Source: DRTC01 sp964521025
GTDB taxonomy: Bacteria; Cloacimonadota; Cloacimonadia; Cloacimonadales; TCS61
DNA length: 64,000 nt
Assembly: GCA_964521025.1 (NCBI GenBank)
Contig: CAZFPK010000012.1
Span: 1-64,000, forward strand
Direction of reading: 5' to 3'
The notes beneath the pieces were generated by a model that was not told the origin of the DNA, ran no database searches, and saw nothing but the letters and a program-made list of their open reading frames with translations. Shown here piece after piece: positions 19,201-29,013 of this stretch (the first letter of the stretch is position 1; the number at the start of each line of letters is the position of its first letter). Both the position numbers and the translations under genes were made by a program.

Positions 19201-20005
19201 TGCTTTTATTATCGATGGAAATGAGCAGGATAGATGGTCCGGTGAGGTTGATTGGTCAGAAGAAACTTACCAGGTTTCTGCCGGAATTCATACATTCGAA
19301 TGGATTTATGAAAAAGATGGTTCTGTCAGCGAAGGTCAGGATTGTGCCTGGCTGGATTTCATCGTCTTTCCATCCATTGGCGGAGGAGCTCCGGTTCTGC
19401 ATATCAATGTCGATTCCATTGAAATGGAAATGGCTCCCAATGAAACTGAAACTTTCCTGCTGGAATTGACAAATATCGGTGGCGGAATCATCAATTATAC
19501 TCTCGATATCGATTCCAATAATGGATGGCTTACTTTTGGATCGGATGAAGGCGACCTTTCCAGCGGTGAAACCGATGAAATAGATGTCAACTTTGATACA
19601 TCTAATCTTGATACAGGAGAATATTCCTGTAACATCATAGTTACTGATGACTTAAGAAATGAAACTTACATACCGGTTACTTTAACAGTTAATCCGACAC
19701 TGGCTGACAACGAATTATTGCCAACAGTAACTCAACTGAACGGTAATTTCCCTAATCCGTTCTTTGCCTTAACCAATATCAAATACAGTCTTCATGAAAA
19801 AGGAAAAGTAGATCTCGAAATTTATAATTTGAAAGGACAGAAAGTTCGAACTCTTGTTCATGACGAACAGGATGCAGGTTTTTATAACACAATTTGGAAT
19901 GGGAAAGACGATCATGGAAAACCAGTTTCCAGCGGTATCTTTTTCTATAAATTCAAAGTTGGTAGTAAATTTACCAGTACCAAAAAAATGATCCTGATGA
20001 AATAG
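16241..20005 (+). CDS. gingipain-like C25 cysteine protease with sorting domain, paralogue 1
   Basis: A 1,254-aa secreted peptidase. Order: signal peptide (1-20); C25 propeptide-like region (about 40-230); C25 catalytic domain (about 240-610); CARDB/Ig-like sandwiches with INxGGDEIIEYGE type starts (about 680-900); a beta-sandwich module starting LCLEDFESGD (about 907-1050); an Ig domain; and a C-terminal sorting domain (NFPNPF, KGQKVRTL, VSSGIFFYK). By analogy with gingipains the catalytic pair is H444 (NYTAHGG) and C477 (VGNCCHTN). It is the most divergent of three tandem paralogues. Ribosome site GGGGAG. Specificity is not predictable. It likely degrades extracellular proteins for amino-acid use or processes surface proteins. 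Confidence 0.85.
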   Translation: MKKTFLLITIFFVFSSLLFADKVLYLDYATTKAEILEKNDYGMKINYRISEIHADDVSTERGIFSQIVIEGYSFSTEIGSPKLPVLRKIIAVPLDAELSVKILDSEISEFSLAGFGINEQIIPAQASVSKSAYPEDIKFVMNEDVYAEDSFIEKPVISVEELGIMRGLRLFTLSLEPIKYNPAANSIKIYNNVDVRIDFVGGDIISTNELREKTFSPYFEKVYSDFIFNYSETNSRDDLTSYPIKYVIISDRMFENQLQPFIEWKTEKGFEVVVGYTDEIGSNTNSIKSYLQNIYNTSDPAPSFVLFVGDVAQIPAWNGNTGGHVTDLKYCEYTGDYMPEVYYGRFSARNTSELQPQIDKTLEYEKYEMPDPSFLGEVVMIAGMDSYHGSTWGNGQINYGTTYYFNEAHGIYSHTYLYPESGSNSQNIINNISDGVGYVNYTAHGGNDQWCDPYMDIGDVYNLTNDGKYPLAVGNCCHTNQFEIGECFGEAWLRAENKGAIGYIGGTNSTYWDEDYWWGVGAGTIVTNPTYETHGIGAYDGMFHDHGEPFSQWYTTSYGVIMAGNLAVVEGGGSANYYWEIYAVMGDPSLSTYFGVPEVNTANYPETIFLGLDEIQISAEPYSYAGLSMNGELYANGLINETGQMTLSFEPFVEPGMAKLIITRQNHQPVIAEIEVIPNEGPYIVINDYAIDAGGDEIIEYGEYVSLSVDLENVGNDEAFDMTMTISCDDEYITFADDIQDIGNLAPGTIQSFPNSFSFSVANDVPDDHQFTLNYTISEGERDLWEGDILLTAFAPVINFASFTVLDGENGRLDPGETADLVVTLMNNGGAFTTGITTVLSTIDGYVTINSNISELDELEAYSEGEVTFNITAAGDTPIGQVINFNLDISADLGYSNSEFFSLTVGLCLEDFESGDFLSYPWEFNGQQDWQIAGNAYEGDFCAQSGDIIDSQFSTILVEMEVLDDGEISFWKKVSCEDEPDNQYDYFAFIIDGNEQDRWSGEVDWSEETYQVSAGIHTFEWIYEKDGSVSEGQDCAWLDFIVFPSIGGGAPVLHINVDSIEMEMAPNETETFLLELTNIGGGIINYTLDIDSNNGWLTFGSDEGDLSSGETDEIDVNFDTSNLDTGEYSCNIIVTDDLRNETYIPVTLTVNPTLADNELLPTVTQLNGNFPNPFFALTNIKYSLHEKGKVDLEIYNLKGQKVRTLVHDEQDAGFYNTIWNGKDDHGKPVSSGIFFYKFKVGSKFTSTKKMILMK

Positions 20006-20082
20006 TCTTCGACATTTCACAGAATAAATCTTTATGAAATAATAAAATATCTGCCGCTGATTTTCCCGGAGTGGAACGGAAT

Positions 20083-20122
20083 TTTATTTTATCAGTGCCC
20101 ATCCGTGAAAATCCGTGAGCAA
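20083..20122. repeat. AATCCGTG-type dispersed repeat
   Basis: TCAGTGCCCATCCGTGAAAA and AATCCGTGAGC lie in the gap between the first two protease genes, just before the ribosome site of the second. The same phrase is at 12.88 kb and at the end of tgt (35.45 kb). Confidence 0.5.
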
Positions 20123-20135
20123 AAAAGGTGGAATT

Positions 20136-23100
20136 ATGAAAAAATCAGCAGTAATTTTTATCTTATCTCTAATCGCTGTCTTTTCTTATGCAGAACAAAT
20201 AAGAATCAATAACAGTAATTTTGAAGTTGAGGTTTTATCTTCCAATAACGATCAAACTGTGATCGAATACAATTTTGGAAGTTTTGAGAGAAAGCAGATT
20301 CAGGTTGGAGCAGAAAATTATTACCAGCTTTTCCTTGAAAAAGAAAGTTTTACTTATGAAAAAGGAAATCCAAGCCTGCCCAAGATCACGCGCAGTATCA
20401 TTATTCCTGATCAATCAAAAATGAAGGCTACGATCATTGAAAGTGATTTTGTGGAATATGAAATGAAAGTCATTTCTTCCAAAGGATTGATTTCGCGTCA
20501 TATCGATCCGGCAACTATTCCTTATATATTTTCCGAAACTTATGATTTAGACATGTTTTATCCAGCCACGATCGAAGAAACAGGAACTCCCTATATTTTG
20601 AGAGATTTCAGGGGAATGACAGTAACGGTTTATCCTTTCTCTTATAATCCGCAAACAGAAACTTTGCGAGTTTATCATCATTTAGTTCTGGAAGTAAATA
20701 ATATCGGCAGCGATTATGTAAACATTAAGGACAGACTAAGTAACGATATTAACTGTTATTTTGAAAATATTTACAATAATCATTTCCTGAACTACGAAAG
20801 AAATCGCTACGAATCTATCGATGAACACGGCAGGATCATCGTTATTTGTTATGATTCATTTATGACTGCGATGGAACCTTATGTAGATTGGAAAAACCAG
20901 AAAGGTATCCAGACTGATATTTACAATGTTTCGCAGATTGGTTCCAATGCTAATTCCATTAAGAATTTTATCCAATCTCAATATGATCAGAATGATGGTC
21001 TGACTTTTGTACAGCTGGTCGGAGACATTGCTCAAATCCCGACTTTTTCTTCCGGTGGAGGAGGTTCCGATCCGCAATATGCTTTATTGGAAGGAACGGA
21101 CAGTTATCCTGAAATTTTCGTAGGAAGATTCTCCGCAGAAACTGCTGCTCAAGTCGAGACTCAAGTTGAGCGTTCGGTACACTACGAAAGAGATATTGTC
21201 GATGGAGAATGGTTGCATAAAGGCATGGGAATTGCTTCTGCGCAAGGTGCCGGTCAAGGTGATAACGGAGAAGCGGATTGGGAACACATGAATGTTATTC
21301 GCCAAAATTTATTGAATTTTACCTATACTGAAGTTGACCAGATCTATGATACAAATGGAGGAAATGCTTCCCAGGTTGCTAATGGTTTGAACGCAGGGAG
21401 AAGTATAATTAATTATACAGGACACGGTTCCGACACAGCCTGGTCAACAACCGGTTTTTCAAATTCTCATATCAATGCTTTGACAAATGATTTTAAACTA
21501 CCTTTCATCAATTCCGTTGCCTGTATGAACGGGAACTTTACTGACGGCACCTGTTTCGGTGAAGCCTGGTTGAGAGCGACAAATAATTCAAACGGAGCTC
21601 CAACTGGAGGAATTGCCGCTTATATGTCAACCATCAATCAATCCTGGGCTCCTCCGATGCGGGGGCAGGATGAAGCTATAGATCTGCTGTGCGGTTCCGG
21701 ACCATATAACGGGATGGGAAATCTGAAAAATACTATCGGCGGAATATGGTATAACGGATCCTGCGATATGATGGATGTTTATGGTTCACAAGGTGTCGAT
21801 ATGTATGAAACCTGGCATATTTTCGGGGATGCATCTCTGCTGGTTAGAACAGATACTCCAGCTGCGATGACCATCGATCATTTACCGACGATCCTGATCG
21901 GGATGGCAACTTTCGATGTTTCGACTGGTGTTGAAGATGCTCTTGTTTGTCTTTCCGACGGAGATGGTTTTTATACATCCGGCTATACAGATGAATCCGG
22001 AGATATTACTTTAGACCTTACCGGAATTCCTGATATTCCCATGGATTTGATACTAACAGTTTCTGCTTTTAATAAAATTACTAGCGTGGGAACAGTCGAA
22101 TTGATTGCTCCGGGTGGTGCTTATTTAGTAATTGAAGGTTTTTCGGTTAGTTCAGGAGGAGATGACATCATCGAATTCGGGGAAACAGTACATCTTTCCG
22201 TAATGATTGAAAATGTCGGAACCGACCAGGCAAATAATGTTGAAATGAGTCTCGATATCGACGATCAATACATTACATTAACGGATGATTCCGAAAATTT
22301 AGGAAATATTCCAGCCGGAGAGACCATTGAATTTTCTGATGTTTTTGTTTTCGATGTTTCCAATTCCATTCCTGATAATTATCCATTTCAGTTCAATGCA
22401 GAAATGATAGAGACATACAGGGATTCCTGGGAAGGAAATATTAATCTGACTGCTTATGCTCCTGTTCTCTCCTGTTCTGATGCCGTTGTTTCGGATGGTG
22501 TGAATGGAAGATTGGATCCCGGTGAAACAGCAGACATTATTGTAACAATTGAAAATACCGGAGGTGCTTTAGCGAATAATGTTTCTGCAATTATTTCCTC
22601 TAATGATCAATATATAACCATCAACAGCAACGCGGATGAAATTGCAGTTCTTCCTGCTTACGGAGAAGGAATAGTAATATTCAATGTAACTGCTTCTGCT
22701 ACCACTCCGGTAGGTCATAATGCGATGTTTGATCTTGTTTTATCTGCTGATAACGAATTTTATGAAACAGATAATTTCTCGATCACGATCGGACTTTGTC
22801 TGGAAGACTTTGAATCGGGAGATTTCCTCAGCTATCCCTGGGAATTTGGTGGTGATGAAGATTGGATGATAACCGGCGGTGCTTACGAAGGAAATTTTTG
22901 TGCGAAATCCGGAAATATCGATCACAATCAATTTTCAACCATCTTCATCGAAGCGGATGTAATGGTGGATGGTGATATCACATTTTGGAAAAAAGTTTCC
23001 TGTGAAAATCATGCGAATCATCTCTGGGATCATTTCGCTTTCTTCATCGATGGCAACGAGCTGGATAGATGGTCCGGGGAAGATGACTGGTCGGAAGAAT

Positions 23101-23861
23101 CATATCCTGTTTCTGCCGGAACTCATACATTTGAGTGGATCTACAACAAAGACGGTTCTGTCAGCGAAGGTCAGGATTGTGCCTGGCTGGATTATATCGT
23201 TTTCCCGGCTTTAGTTCCTGCTACTCCAATTCTTTATATCAGCATCGATGCGATCGAGATCGAAATGCCCGTAAATGAAACCGAAACAATCCAATTTGAA
23301 CTTTCTAATATCGGCGGCGGAGTTCTGAATTATGATATATTTATCGATTCTATTAATGACTGGATCTCGTTATCGGTAGATGGAGGTGATCTGCACGCTG
23401 GTGAAACAGACGAGATCGATGTTGATTTTGACACTTCCAATCAGGACCCCGGAGAATATACCTGCAACATCGTTATTACCGATGATCTCATGAATGAAAC
23501 CTATATTCCGGTAACACTTACAGTTGTATCTGTTCTTGCAGAAGATGATTTAATCCCGTTGGAAAACCATCTTTCCGGAAATTATCCGAATCCTTTCAGC
23601 CTGACAACCGGACGCAGTAACAGCACAATAATCAAATTCGGTTTAAGCGAAAAAGCGGATGTCAAGATCAATATCTATAATTCCAAAGGTCAGAAAGTTC
23701 GCACCCTGATCGATGAAAACAAGGAAGCAGGTTATCATGCAATTTCTTGGAACGGAAAAGATGATTTCGGCAGAACAGCAACCAGCGGTATTTATTTCTA
23801 TAAGTTAAAAACAGGAAATGGAAAATTCAGCAGCACGAAGAAGATGCTTTTGCTGAAATAA
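20136..23861 (+). CDS. gingipain-like C25 cysteine protease with sorting domain, paralogue 2
   Basis: Started at ATG 20136, which has AGGTGG upstream and opens straight into a signal peptide; the longer GTG frame starts inside a repeat and is rejected. The 1,241-aa protein has the same order as paralogue 1. The C25 core is closer to classical gingipain R: catalytic His H430 in NYTGHGSDTAW and Cys C463 in SVACMNGNF, followed by CFGEAWLRA. CARDB-like domains (about 650-880), the LCLEDFESGD module (about 888-1030), an Ig domain and the sorting domain (NYPNPF, KGQKVRTL, SGIYFYKL) follow. Its propeptide and catalytic domains are very similar to paralogue 3, so those two are the more recent duplicates. 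Confidence 0.88.
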   Translation: MKKSAVIFILSLIAVFSYAEQIRINNSNFEVEVLSSNNDQTVIEYNFGSFERKQIQVGAENYYQLFLEKESFTYEKGNPSLPKITRSIIIPDQSKMKATIIESDFVEYEMKVISSKGLISRHIDPATIPYIFSETYDLDMFYPATIEETGTPYILRDFRGMTVTVYPFSYNPQTETLRVYHHLVLEVNNIGSDYVNIKDRLSNDINCYFENIYNNHFLNYERNRYESIDEHGRIIVICYDSFMTAMEPYVDWKNQKGIQTDIYNVSQIGSNANSIKNFIQSQYDQNDGLTFVQLVGDIAQIPTFSSGGGGSDPQYALLEGTDSYPEIFVGRFSAETAAQVETQVERSVHYERDIVDGEWLHKGMGIASAQGAGQGDNGEADWEHMNVIRQNLLNFTYTEVDQIYDTNGGNASQVANGLNAGRSIINYTGHGSDTAWSTTGFSNSHINALTNDFKLPFINSVACMNGNFTDGTCFGEAWLRATNNSNGAPTGGIAAYMSTINQSWAPPMRGQDEAIDLLCGSGPYNGMGNLKNTIGGIWYNGSCDMMDVYGSQGVDMYETWHIFGDASLLVRTDTPAAMTIDHLPTILIGMATFDVSTGVEDALVCLSDGDGFYTSGYTDESGDITLDLTGIPDIPMDLILTVSAFNKITSVGTVELIAPGGAYLVIEGFSVSSGGDDIIEFGETVHLSVMIENVGTDQANNVEMSLDIDDQYITLTDDSENLGNIPAGETIEFSDVFVFDVSNSIPDNYPFQFNAEMIETYRDSWEGNINLTAYAPVLSCSDAVVSDGVNGRLDPGETADIIVTIENTGGALANNVSAIISSNDQYITINSNADEIAVLPAYGEGIVIFNVTASATTPVGHNAMFDLVLSADNEFYETDNFSITIGLCLEDFESGDFLSYPWEFGGDEDWMITGGAYEGNFCAKSGNIDHNQFSTIFIEADVMVDGDITFWKKVSCENHANHLWDHFAFFIDGNELDRWSGEDDWSEESYPVSAGTHTFEWIYNKDGSVSEGQDCAWLDYIVFPALVPATPILYISIDAIEIEMPVNETETIQFELSNIGGGVLNYDIFIDSINDWISLSVDGGDLHAGETDEIDVDFDTSNQDPGEYTCNIVITDDLMNETYIPVTLTVVSVLAEDDLIPLENHLSGNYPNPFSLTTGRSNSTIIKFGLSEKADVKINIYNSKGQKVRTLIDENKEAGYHAISWNGKDDFGRTATSGIYFYKLKTGNGKFSSTKKMLLLK

Positions 23862-23922
23862 AATTATTTAACTTCCGAAGTTTTTCAGAAACTTGGGAAG
23901 TTTTAGATTAATTGGAGGTACA

Positions 23923-26900
23923 ATGAAAAAGTTATTTGCTCTTTTAGTAAGTCTATTGATCGTTTCCTTTCTCTTAGCGGAAGTCATAACGATCAACAAC
24001 CGGGATTTCGGGGTAGAGGTTTTATCATCGAATGATTCTCAAATACTAATCGAATATAGTTTCGGTGAATTTGAGAGAGAATCGGTCCAAATCGAAGGTG
24101 AATCTTATTATCATCTTTTTCTCGCAAATGAGAGTTCAGCTTATGAAAAAGGAAGTCCGTCTCTTCCCAAAATTACTCGCAGTATCATCATTCCCGATCA
24201 AGCGAGAATGGAAGCGAAGGTCATCGACAGCAAGTTTGTCGAATATCAAATGAAGATCGTCCCTTCTAAAGGTTTGATCTCTCGTAAACTTAATCCCGCA
24301 GATGTTCCATACGAATTCTCCCGAACTTATGAACGCGATGAGTTTTATCCACGAGATATCGAAGAACTCGGTTCTCCTTACATTTTGCGGGATTTCCGGG
24401 GAGCAGCCTTAACGGTTTATCCATTTTCATATAATCCGCAAACAGAAACTTTGCGGGTTTATTACCATCTTGTTCTTGAGATTAATAATGTTGGTTATGA
24501 TCAGGTAAATATTAAAAACCGAAGCAGCAATAAACTCAATTCTTACTTTGAAGACCTTTATTCAAACCATTTTATCAATTTCGACAGAACCCGTTATGAG
24601 CAGATCGAGGAACACGGTAGAATGATCGTTATCAGCCATGGCTCATTTATGGATACGATGGAACCTTTCTTAGATTGGAAAAACCAGAAAGGGATTCAGA
24701 CAGAAATTCATAATGTGCTGGATATTGGAACAACTGCTACCCAGATCCTGAATTTCATCCAATCCGAATACGACGAGGATAACGGATTGACTTTCGTACA
24801 ACTCGTTGGAGATCGTGCTCAAGTTCCGACTTTAAGCGGCGGCGGCGGAGATTCCGATCCGAGTTATTCTCTGCTCGAGGGTGGTGATACTTATCCGGAT
24901 ATTTTTGTGGGAAGATTCTCTGCAGAAACGGTTGCACATGCCGAAACTCAAGTGCAGAGAACGATTTATTATGAAAGAGATATAGTCGATGGAGAATGGC
25001 TTCATAAAGGCTGTGGAATCGCTTCCAATCAAGGTCCCGGCGACGATAATGAAACCGATGATGAACACGAGGATGTGATCAGGCAAAAATTATTGGATTT
25101 CACATACACGGAAGTCGATCAGATCTATGATCCGAATGGTTCTGTTGCCGAAGGAATGGCAGCCTTGAATGACGGTAGAAGTATCGTCAATTATACCGGC
25201 CATGGCGGACCGCAAAGTTGGGGAAATGGAGCTCCTTTGAGCAATTCAGATGTAAATGCTTTGACAAATGATTTTATGCTGCCCTTTATCAGTTCGGTTG
25301 CCTGCAATACCGGTGAATTCGGACCTTATACATGTTTTGCTGAAGCCTGGCTCCGGGCAACCAATGATGCCAATGGAAATCCAACCGGAGCGATTGCCAT
25401 GTATGCTTCGACAGTCAGTCAATCCTGGGATCCTCCTATGCGTGCGCAAGATGAAGCGATCGATCTGTTGACCGGTTCAGGTCCTTATGATGGAATGGGA
25501 ACACAAAAAACTTCGATTGGAGGTTTGTGGTTCAACGGTTCCTGTAATATGATGGATGTTTACGGAACCGGCGGTGTCGATATGTTCAAGACCTGGATCA
25601 TCTTCGGAGATGCTTCTTTGCAGGTCAGGACTGATACTCCTTATGAAATGGTCATCGATCACTTACCTGAAATTATAATCGAGGGGATGGACACATTCGA
25701 TGTCTCGACCGGAGTTGAAGACGCTCTCGTCTGTCTTTCCGACGGAGATGATTTTTTTGCTTCCGGATATGCGGATGAATCAGGTGATGTGACGCTGGAT
25801 TTGATCGATCTTCCCCAAACACCAATGGATCTGATACTTACCATAACTGCCTTTAACAAAACAACAAGTGTGGAAACTGTTCCTCTTGTTCCCACAGGAG
25901 GAGCTTATCTGGTCATTGATGATTATACGGTTAATGCCGGCGAAGATGATATTATCGAGTTCGGTGAAACCGTAGATCTCTCGATTACGATCGAAAATGT
26001 CGGATCAGAGCAGGCAAACGATGTGAATATGATCTTAAATATCGACGACGACTACATAACATTTACCGATGCTTCCGAATTTATCGGCAATATTGCAGTT
26101 GGAGAAGTTATCACGCTCGAAAATGCTTTTTCTTTCGATGTATCCAATGCAGTTCCGGATGAATATCCGATCAATATCGATGCTGTTATGACCGAAGGTT
26201 GGAGAGATTCATGGAATGGAAATATAGACCTTATCGCCTATGCACCGATAGTTGGTTTTAACAGTTTTACCATTGAAGACGGAGATAATTTCGTTCTCGA
26301 TCCGGGTGAAACTGCAGACCTCTCGGTTAGTCTTTATAACGAAGGTGGAGCAGCAGCTCATAATATCGATGCAATTCTTTCTTATATGCTCGACGATAAT
26401 ATGATCATCGTGAATGATGCTGCGGATGAACTCGCGATCCTGGAAGCATATTCTTATGGAAATGTAACTTTTAATGTTACAGCTTCCCAAGATGCACCAA
26501 TCGGTCAGGAAGCTCCTTTCGAACTCGATGCAAGTGCGGACAACGAGTATTTTATGACGGATTATTTTACCGTTACCATCGGTTTATGTCTCGAAGATTT
26601 TGAATCGGGAGATTTCTCATGTTATAACTGGTATTTTGATGGTCAGCAGGAATGGACAATTTCGACAGAATCTTATGAAGAACAGTTTTCAGCTCAGTCG
26701 GGATCTTTACTCGATAGTCAATATTCATCCTTGAAGATCGATGTTTCTGTTTTATTGGATGATGAGATCAAATTCTTTAAGAAAGTTTCTTCTGAAGAAG
26801 ATTATGATTATTTGGAATTTTATATCGATGACAATATGGTTGGTCAGTGGTCAGGTGAAATCGGCTGGTCCCAAGAGATTTTTCCGGTAACTTTTGGAGA

Positions 26901-28068
26901 CCATACTTTTGAATGGAAATATGTCAAAGACGGTAATATCGGCAGCGGTTCCGATTGTGCCTGGATCGATTATATCGAATTCCCGCCTTTTGGAGAACCG
27001 GTACCTCCGGAACTCGAAGTAAGTGTTTCTGAGATCGAATTTGACCTGGATCCCGATGCGATCGGAACAGATGAATTTACTCTCACCAATATTGGCGGCG
27101 GAACTCTGAATTATAATATTTCCCTCGAAGAAACACGGGATATGACCGGTTCTTATGTGGAATGTGCAGCAGAAGGATTTTATCCCGGGGAAACAGTAAC
27201 CTGGACATTTACAGTTTATAACGCAAGTCCTGATAATGAATGGATCACAGATGTATTTATAGGATTTCCGGATGGTGTAATCGTCAATTCATCGACTGAT
27301 TTTATCGGTGGAACCGGAGGTGATCTGGAATCGAACGGAGTAACCGGAGATGGAGTCGAGATCAACTGGCATGGGGAAAGTGAATATGGCTGGGGTTTTA
27401 TTTATCCGGATGAATTTGCATCAACGGAAGTTAATGTTACAATCAGCGCCGGATTTACCGGGGATATTGTCCTCGATTGGCAGATCGATGGTGATGACTG
27501 GGGCGGAGAACCTCACAGCGTTAGCGGAACAATGACCATCGGCAGTCTTGCTTCTCCTATACCCTGGATCGAACTGGATTCTTACTCCGGAAGTCTGAAC
27601 CCGGGAGAAACCGATGAAATTACCATAACTTTCGATTCTAATGAAATTCCAATCGGGGATTATGCCTGCAATCTGATCATTAATGATAATCGCGAGACAA
27701 CCATCATCCCGGTTATTTTGCATGTCTATTATTTGAATGAGGAAGAAGATCTTCTTCCAACAAAAACCGAACTTACAGGCAATTTCCCGAATCCATTTCA
27801 TGCAGCAGGAAGCAAACAGGGTTTCGGGACGACAATTTCATTCAGTCTTATTGCGGAGAACGGAACGAACTCTGAGATATTTATCTACAATGCGAAAGGA
27901 CAGAAAGTCAGGACTCTCGAAGCAAGTAACAGGGAAACCGGATATCATTCTATTCTCTGGGACGGGAAAGATGACAATAACAGGAATGTCGGTAGCGGAG
28001 TTTACTTCTATAAATTAAGAGCGGGTGATAAATTTACAAGTGCGAAGAAAATGCTTTTGATGAAATAA
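23923..28068 (+). CDS. gingipain-like C25 cysteine protease with sorting domain, paralogue 3
   Basis: Started at ATG 23923 (GGAGG six bases upstream, direct signal peptide); the TTG-started longer frame is unlikely. The 1,381-aa protein parallels paralogue 2 with catalytic H427 (NYTGHGGPQSW) and C461 (SVACNTGEF). It differs by an extra domain of roughly 130 residues (about 1060-1210, YVECAAEGFYPGETVTWTF onward) inserted between the LCLEDFESGD module and the final Ig and sorting domains (NFPNPF, KGQKVRTL, VGSGVYFYKL). A strong terminator follows, closing the three-gene run. Co-transcription is plausible because the gaps are 130 bases and 61 bases. Confidence 0.88.
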   Translation: MKKLFALLVSLLIVSFLLAEVITINNRDFGVEVLSSNDSQILIEYSFGEFERESVQIEGESYYHLFLANESSAYEKGSPSLPKITRSIIIPDQARMEAKVIDSKFVEYQMKIVPSKGLISRKLNPADVPYEFSRTYERDEFYPRDIEELGSPYILRDFRGAALTVYPFSYNPQTETLRVYYHLVLEINNVGYDQVNIKNRSSNKLNSYFEDLYSNHFINFDRTRYEQIEEHGRMIVISHGSFMDTMEPFLDWKNQKGIQTEIHNVLDIGTTATQILNFIQSEYDEDNGLTFVQLVGDRAQVPTLSGGGGDSDPSYSLLEGGDTYPDIFVGRFSAETVAHAETQVQRTIYYERDIVDGEWLHKGCGIASNQGPGDDNETDDEHEDVIRQKLLDFTYTEVDQIYDPNGSVAEGMAALNDGRSIVNYTGHGGPQSWGNGAPLSNSDVNALTNDFMLPFISSVACNTGEFGPYTCFAEAWLRATNDANGNPTGAIAMYASTVSQSWDPPMRAQDEAIDLLTGSGPYDGMGTQKTSIGGLWFNGSCNMMDVYGTGGVDMFKTWIIFGDASLQVRTDTPYEMVIDHLPEIIIEGMDTFDVSTGVEDALVCLSDGDDFFASGYADESGDVTLDLIDLPQTPMDLILTITAFNKTTSVETVPLVPTGGAYLVIDDYTVNAGEDDIIEFGETVDLSITIENVGSEQANDVNMILNIDDDYITFTDASEFIGNIAVGEVITLENAFSFDVSNAVPDEYPINIDAVMTEGWRDSWNGNIDLIAYAPIVGFNSFTIEDGDNFVLDPGETADLSVSLYNEGGAAAHNIDAILSYMLDDNMIIVNDAADELAILEAYSYGNVTFNVTASQDAPIGQEAPFELDASADNEYFMTDYFTVTIGLCLEDFESGDFSCYNWYFDGQQEWTISTESYEEQFSAQSGSLLDSQYSSLKIDVSVLLDDEIKFFKKVSSEEDYDYLEFYIDDNMVGQWSGEIGWSQEIFPVTFGDHTFEWKYVKDGNIGSGSDCAWIDYIEFPPFGEPVPPELEVSVSEIEFDLDPDAIGTDEFTLTNIGGGTLNYNISLEETRDMTGSYVECAAEGFYPGETVTWTFTVYNASPDNEWITDVFIGFPDGVIVNSSTDFIGGTGGDLESNGVTGDGVEINWHGESEYGWGFIYPDEFASTEVNVTISAGFTGDIVLDWQIDGDDWGGEPHSVSGTMTIGSLASPIPWIELDSYSGSLNPGETDEITITFDSNEIPIGDYACNLIINDNRETTIIPVILHVYYLNEEEDLLPTKTELTGNFPNPFHAAGSKQGFGTTISFSLIAENGTNSEIFIYNAKGQKVRTLEASNRETGYHSILWDGKDDNNRNVGSGVYFYKLRAGDKFTSAKKMLLMK

Positions 28069-28095
28069 AAAAAGTCTGTTTGTACCTCCCCAAAA

Positions 28096-28139
28096 ACAAA
28101 AACAGGGACACTGATGAATTTCAGTGTCCTTGTTTTTTT
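28096..28139 (+). terminator. rho-independent terminator after the protease run
   Basis: CAGGGACACTGA pairs with TCAGTGTCCTTG around a TGAAT loop, with flanking A- and T-runs (TTTTTTT after the stem) that extend it. It lies 27 bases past the stop of the third protease. Confidence 0.85.
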
Positions 28140-28192
28140 GCTCATAAATAAATTTGAGTATTTCGTATAAAAATCAAATTTACAGTTAAAAA

Positions 28193-28275
28193 AGAGGAAA
28201 GATGAATCACAAAATCGCTTTATTCATCGCTGTTTCCTCTCTTTATCAAAAAGGGATTAGAGGAGTATTTTTTAG
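28193..28275. repeat. nested inverted repeat plus CCTCT-family repeat
   Basis: AGAGGAAA and GATGAA (28193-28206) pair with TTCATC and TTTCCTCT (28223-28240). The right arm runs into CTCTTTATCAAAAAGGGATTAG followed by AGGAG, which matches the repeat family at 10.05 kb and 12.75 kb. Apart from this, the terminator and AT-rich DNA, the 28069-28378 gap holds no gene. Confidence 0.5.
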
Positions 28276-28378
28276 AAAAACAGGTGCAGCGATGAGATTT
28301 ACATAGTTGTTTTTCTCTTGGATAAAAAGAATTTCTACTTTCCGGGTAGAAAGTATGAACAAGATTGGAATTTTGTTT

Positions 28379-28813
28379 TTACTTTATTTCATCAGCACAT
28401 TCCCTGTAAAGCAGTTCTCTTTTTCGATAGAGTTTGAATAATTCTTTTTTTGTCAGTTTCCCTGCCAGAGGTCTTGCGGAAGATTTGATCCTTTTTATTA
28501 AAATTTCCCAGGATGGGTTCAGCCAGATAGTTTTGTTTTCTTTCTTCTGGAGGAACAAGCGGTTTTCTTTTTTCTCGATGATTCCTCCACCGGTCGCGAT
28601 TATTCCATTCTTATTCCAGGAAAGCAGGATTTCGGATTCGATTTTGCGGAAATGTGCTTCTCCATATTTTTGGAAGATTTTGGGAATACTGAGGTTTAGT
28701 TTCTTTTCAATTTCATCATCGATATCATAGAAGGGAAGTTTTTTTTGAGATGATAATTTTTTCCCGTAATAGGTTTTGCCTGCTCCCATGAATCCGATCA
28801 GGAATATTTTCAT
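28379..28813 (-). CDS. aroK: shikimate kinase
   Basis: Shikimate kinase phosphorylates shikimate with ATP in chorismate synthesis. The P-loop GFMGAGKT is at residues 7-14, DIDDEIE follows the first strand, FRKIE holds the shikimate-binding Arg, GGGI is the conserved glycine run, and SARPLAG is the lid arginine motif. At 144 aa it is about 25 residues shorter than usual: it stops soon after YRECADEIK, losing the last helix. The active site is complete, so it may work. No other aromatic-pathway gene is adjacent. Confidence 0.9.
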   Translation of the reverse strand: MKIFLIGFMGAGKTYYGKKLSSQKKLPFYDIDDEIEKKLNLSIPKIFQKYGEAHFRKIESEILLSWNKNGIIATGGGIIEKKENRLFLQKKENKTIWLNPSWEILIKRIKSSARPLAGKLTKKELFKLYRKRELLYRECADEIK

Positions 28814-29013
28814 GATTTTCTCTTATACTGAATTCCAAACTGATTTGATTTCATCAACTGTATTTTGATAGAGTTCAGAATGATATTTATTTCCGATTGT
28901 TTTCAACTCCACGCTTCACTTTGAAGTCGAGTCCAATCGGAATGGCAATTGAAATTAGTTTTAAATAAAAAAGGCGACCATGAAGCCGCCTTTGAAATCT
29001 ATTAAATTACGAA

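Noticed and set aside
20115..20135. GTG start seven codons earlier for protease paralogue 2
   Set aside because: The extra codons lie in a dispersed repeat and would precede the signal peptide; ATG 20136 has its own ribosome site.
23870..23905. Terminator between protease paralogues 2 and 3
   Set aside because: AACTTCC/GGGAAGTT can pair but the loop is long and only TTTT follows; probably a fragment of the AACTTCCGAAT repeats.
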